From Bacteroidales bacterium (GTDB lineage: Bacteria; Bacteroidota; Bacteroidia; Bacteroidales; Bacteroidaceae), in NCBI GenBank assembly GCA_004556745.1, contig SFFY01000094.1, forward strand, positions 1 to 5,738: a stretch of 5,738 nucleotides of DNA. Direction: 5' to 3'. Shown one piece after another: positions 4,718-5,738 of this stretch (within the stretch, counting starts at the first letter, position 1; every line of letters begins with the position of its first letter). The position numbers and the translations under genes are program-made. The notes under the pieces were generated by a model that saw nothing but the letters and a program-made list of their open reading frames with translations, was not told where the DNA came from and made no database searches.

Positions 4718-5738
4718 TTATTGATTCACGATTTTTGCTCTGAAGACGCCTTTAGTCGTTTCGTAGGCGACGAATTGGGCGTCGTAGCTGATCGAACCGC
4801 GGAGTCGGATTTCTTTTGATGGATTAGAAATCGTGCGGCGCGAATGGGTTTTGAGGTCGATCAAGACGAGGTTTCCCGAGGTGAAATCGTCGCCGTCGTC
4901 GGTGGTGACGGCATAGATGAGGTAGCGGCCGTCGGGCGAGAAGCTCGGATCGGTGCCTTTTTCGCCGATGTAGACGACGGCGTTTTGTTCGATGTCGAAG
5001 ACGTGGACGCCCGTCGTCAGGCCGTTGAAGACGACGAATTTTTCGTCGGGCGACAACATGGGCGAATAGTATCGGTCGGCCGATGTATCGGAAATCGCCT
5101 GCAGCGTCTCGGTATCTTTGCGCACGAGGATGATGATATCGTCGGCGTCGTAGGTGAAGTATTTCGATTCGGAGAGGCGTTTTTTCGCGCGCAGTGTCGC
5201 TTTTTTATTGCCCAATTTGAGTTTGAGCATTTGGCCATCGTGGAAGAAGGGCTTGTCGGCTTGGCGCATTGAGATGTTGTCGGCGTCGTCCCAGGTGACG
5301 TAAGTCGAGACGTCTTGACCGCGCATGATTTCGTGGTCTGTTTTTTCGTGGCGCGACCATTGGATGAGTCGTTTTGGCGTTTCGCCTTTTTCGGGGCTAA
5401 ACAAGACGACTTTGTCGCCGTTGGGCGAAATCGAAGGGAATTTCGTGTTTGTGCTGATTTTCGAAATTTCGGTCAATTTTGCCTCGGGAACATCGGAGAT
5501 AGTCCACATATTTGCCGCGTCGAGCGCGATCATTTCGCCATCGACGGGCAAACGGAGACCGGGTTTTCGATCGACGTGAACGGGGGCTTCGACGCGTTCA
5601 CGCGCGGGGAGTATGGCTTGCGCGGGGACGAGATCGGTGACTTGGATTTGTTCTTTGGCTTGGGTTTGTTCTTTTGCCTGACCGCGTTCGAGCGCTTGAT
5701 TATGGGTTTGCGCTTGATTTTGGGTTTGTGCTTGATTC
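4718..5738 (-). CDS. PD40/TolB-like beta-propeller protein with Q-rich hexapeptide repeats, C-terminal part
   Basis: The reading frame is open to the right edge, so the 5' end is missing and 339 residues are visible. Residues 1 to about 32 are Q-rich with a six-residue period (units such as QAQTHN, QALERG and QAKEQT), followed by a Pro/Arg-containing linker. From about residue 80 a propeller follows, with PD40-type strands at 100-114 (ISPNGDKVVLFS), 224-239 (LSPDEKFVVFNG), 263-276 (FSPDGRYLIYA) and a weaker one at 313-327 (ISYDAQFVAYE). PD40 repeats occur in TolB, prolyl oligopeptidase-type propellers and many envelope proteins, where they bind proteins or peptides. No catalytic residues are seen, and location cannot be judged without the N-terminus; a periplasmic or lipoprotein role with a flexible Q-rich tether is an inference. 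A TTG at 5549-5551 could serve as a start, but the repeats upstream remain in frame and look like coding sequence. The gene is about 300 bp upstream of, and co-directional with, the PLP gene. Confidence 0.75.
   Translation of the reverse strand, partial: NQAQTQNQAQTHNQALERGQAKEQTQAKEQIQVTDLVPAQAILPARERVEAPVHVDRKPGLRLPVDGEMIALDAANMWTISDVPEAKLTEISKISTNTKFPSISPNGDKVVLFSPEKGETPKRLIQWSRHEKTDHEIMRGQDVSTYVTWDDADNISMRQADKPFFHDGQMLKLKLGNKKATLRAKKRLSESKYFTYDADDIIILVRKDTETLQAISDTSADRYYSPMLSPDEKFVVFNGLTTGVHVFDIEQNAVVYIGEKGTDPSFSPDGRYLIYAVTTDDGDDFTSGNLVLIDLKTHSRRTISNPSKEIRLRGSISYDAQFVAYETTKGVFRAKIVNQ

Noticed and set aside
4844..5272. A plus-strand open frame of 142 codons opposite the propeller gene
   Set aside because: It is antisense to a frame with clear PD40 motifs and lacks any recognisable domain of its own.

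Overview
The window is chromosomal DNA of a bacterium with moderately high GC and a marked taste for TCG/GCG codons. A class-II PssA, a Q-rich protein with a PD40/TolB-like propeller, and abundant intergenic palindromes would suit a Gram-negative, perhaps a deltaproteobacterial-type (Myxococcota/Bradymonadota) genome. This assignment is a guess from style, not from a marker gene.

Layout. (1) Positions 1-454, minus strand: the N-terminal 151 residues of phosphatidylserine synthase (pssA), cut by the left edge. (2) Positions 455-540: a short divergent promoter region holding a 6-bp-arm dyad. (3) Positions 541-2322, plus strand: a 593-residue asparagine-synthetase-superfamily protein with no N-terminal Cys nucleophile. 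Its ATP-pyrophosphatase loop is intact, but the second metal/catalytic motif is altered, so it is more likely an amide- or lactam-forming enzyme than a true asparagine synthetase. (4) Positions 2323-2956: a convergent intergenic region packed with repeats. It holds a perfect 13-bp hairpin, a six-copy 43-bp G-rich tandem array, a palindromic element, a second 43-bp tandem array whose units each fold into a hairpin, and a terminator-like stem-loop. (5) Positions 2957-4420, minus strand: a PLP-dependent fold-type-II enzyme of the threonine synthase/threonine ammonia-lyase type with an N-terminal four-cysteine zinc ribbon. (6) Positions 4421-4717: its leader, in which an upstream segment can pair with the Shine-Dalgarno sequence, then two more copies of the palindromic element around a perfect 20-bp GC palindrome. 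(7) Positions 4718-5738, minus strand: the C-terminal 339 residues of a PD40/TolB-like beta-propeller protein preceded by Q-rich hexapeptide repeats, cut by the right edge.

The genes do not form an obvious pathway. pssA and the synthetase-like gene are divergent, the synthetase-like and PLP genes are convergent, and the propeller and PLP genes are co-directional but about 300 bp apart. The strongest unexplained signal is the pair of 43-bp tandem arrays. They have the same period, lie in opposite orientation, and share a 10-bp core (GGGCTATTTC), yet differ in the rest of the unit. The second notable point is the orphan amide-synthetase-like enzyme with an atypical motif and no visible partner genes.
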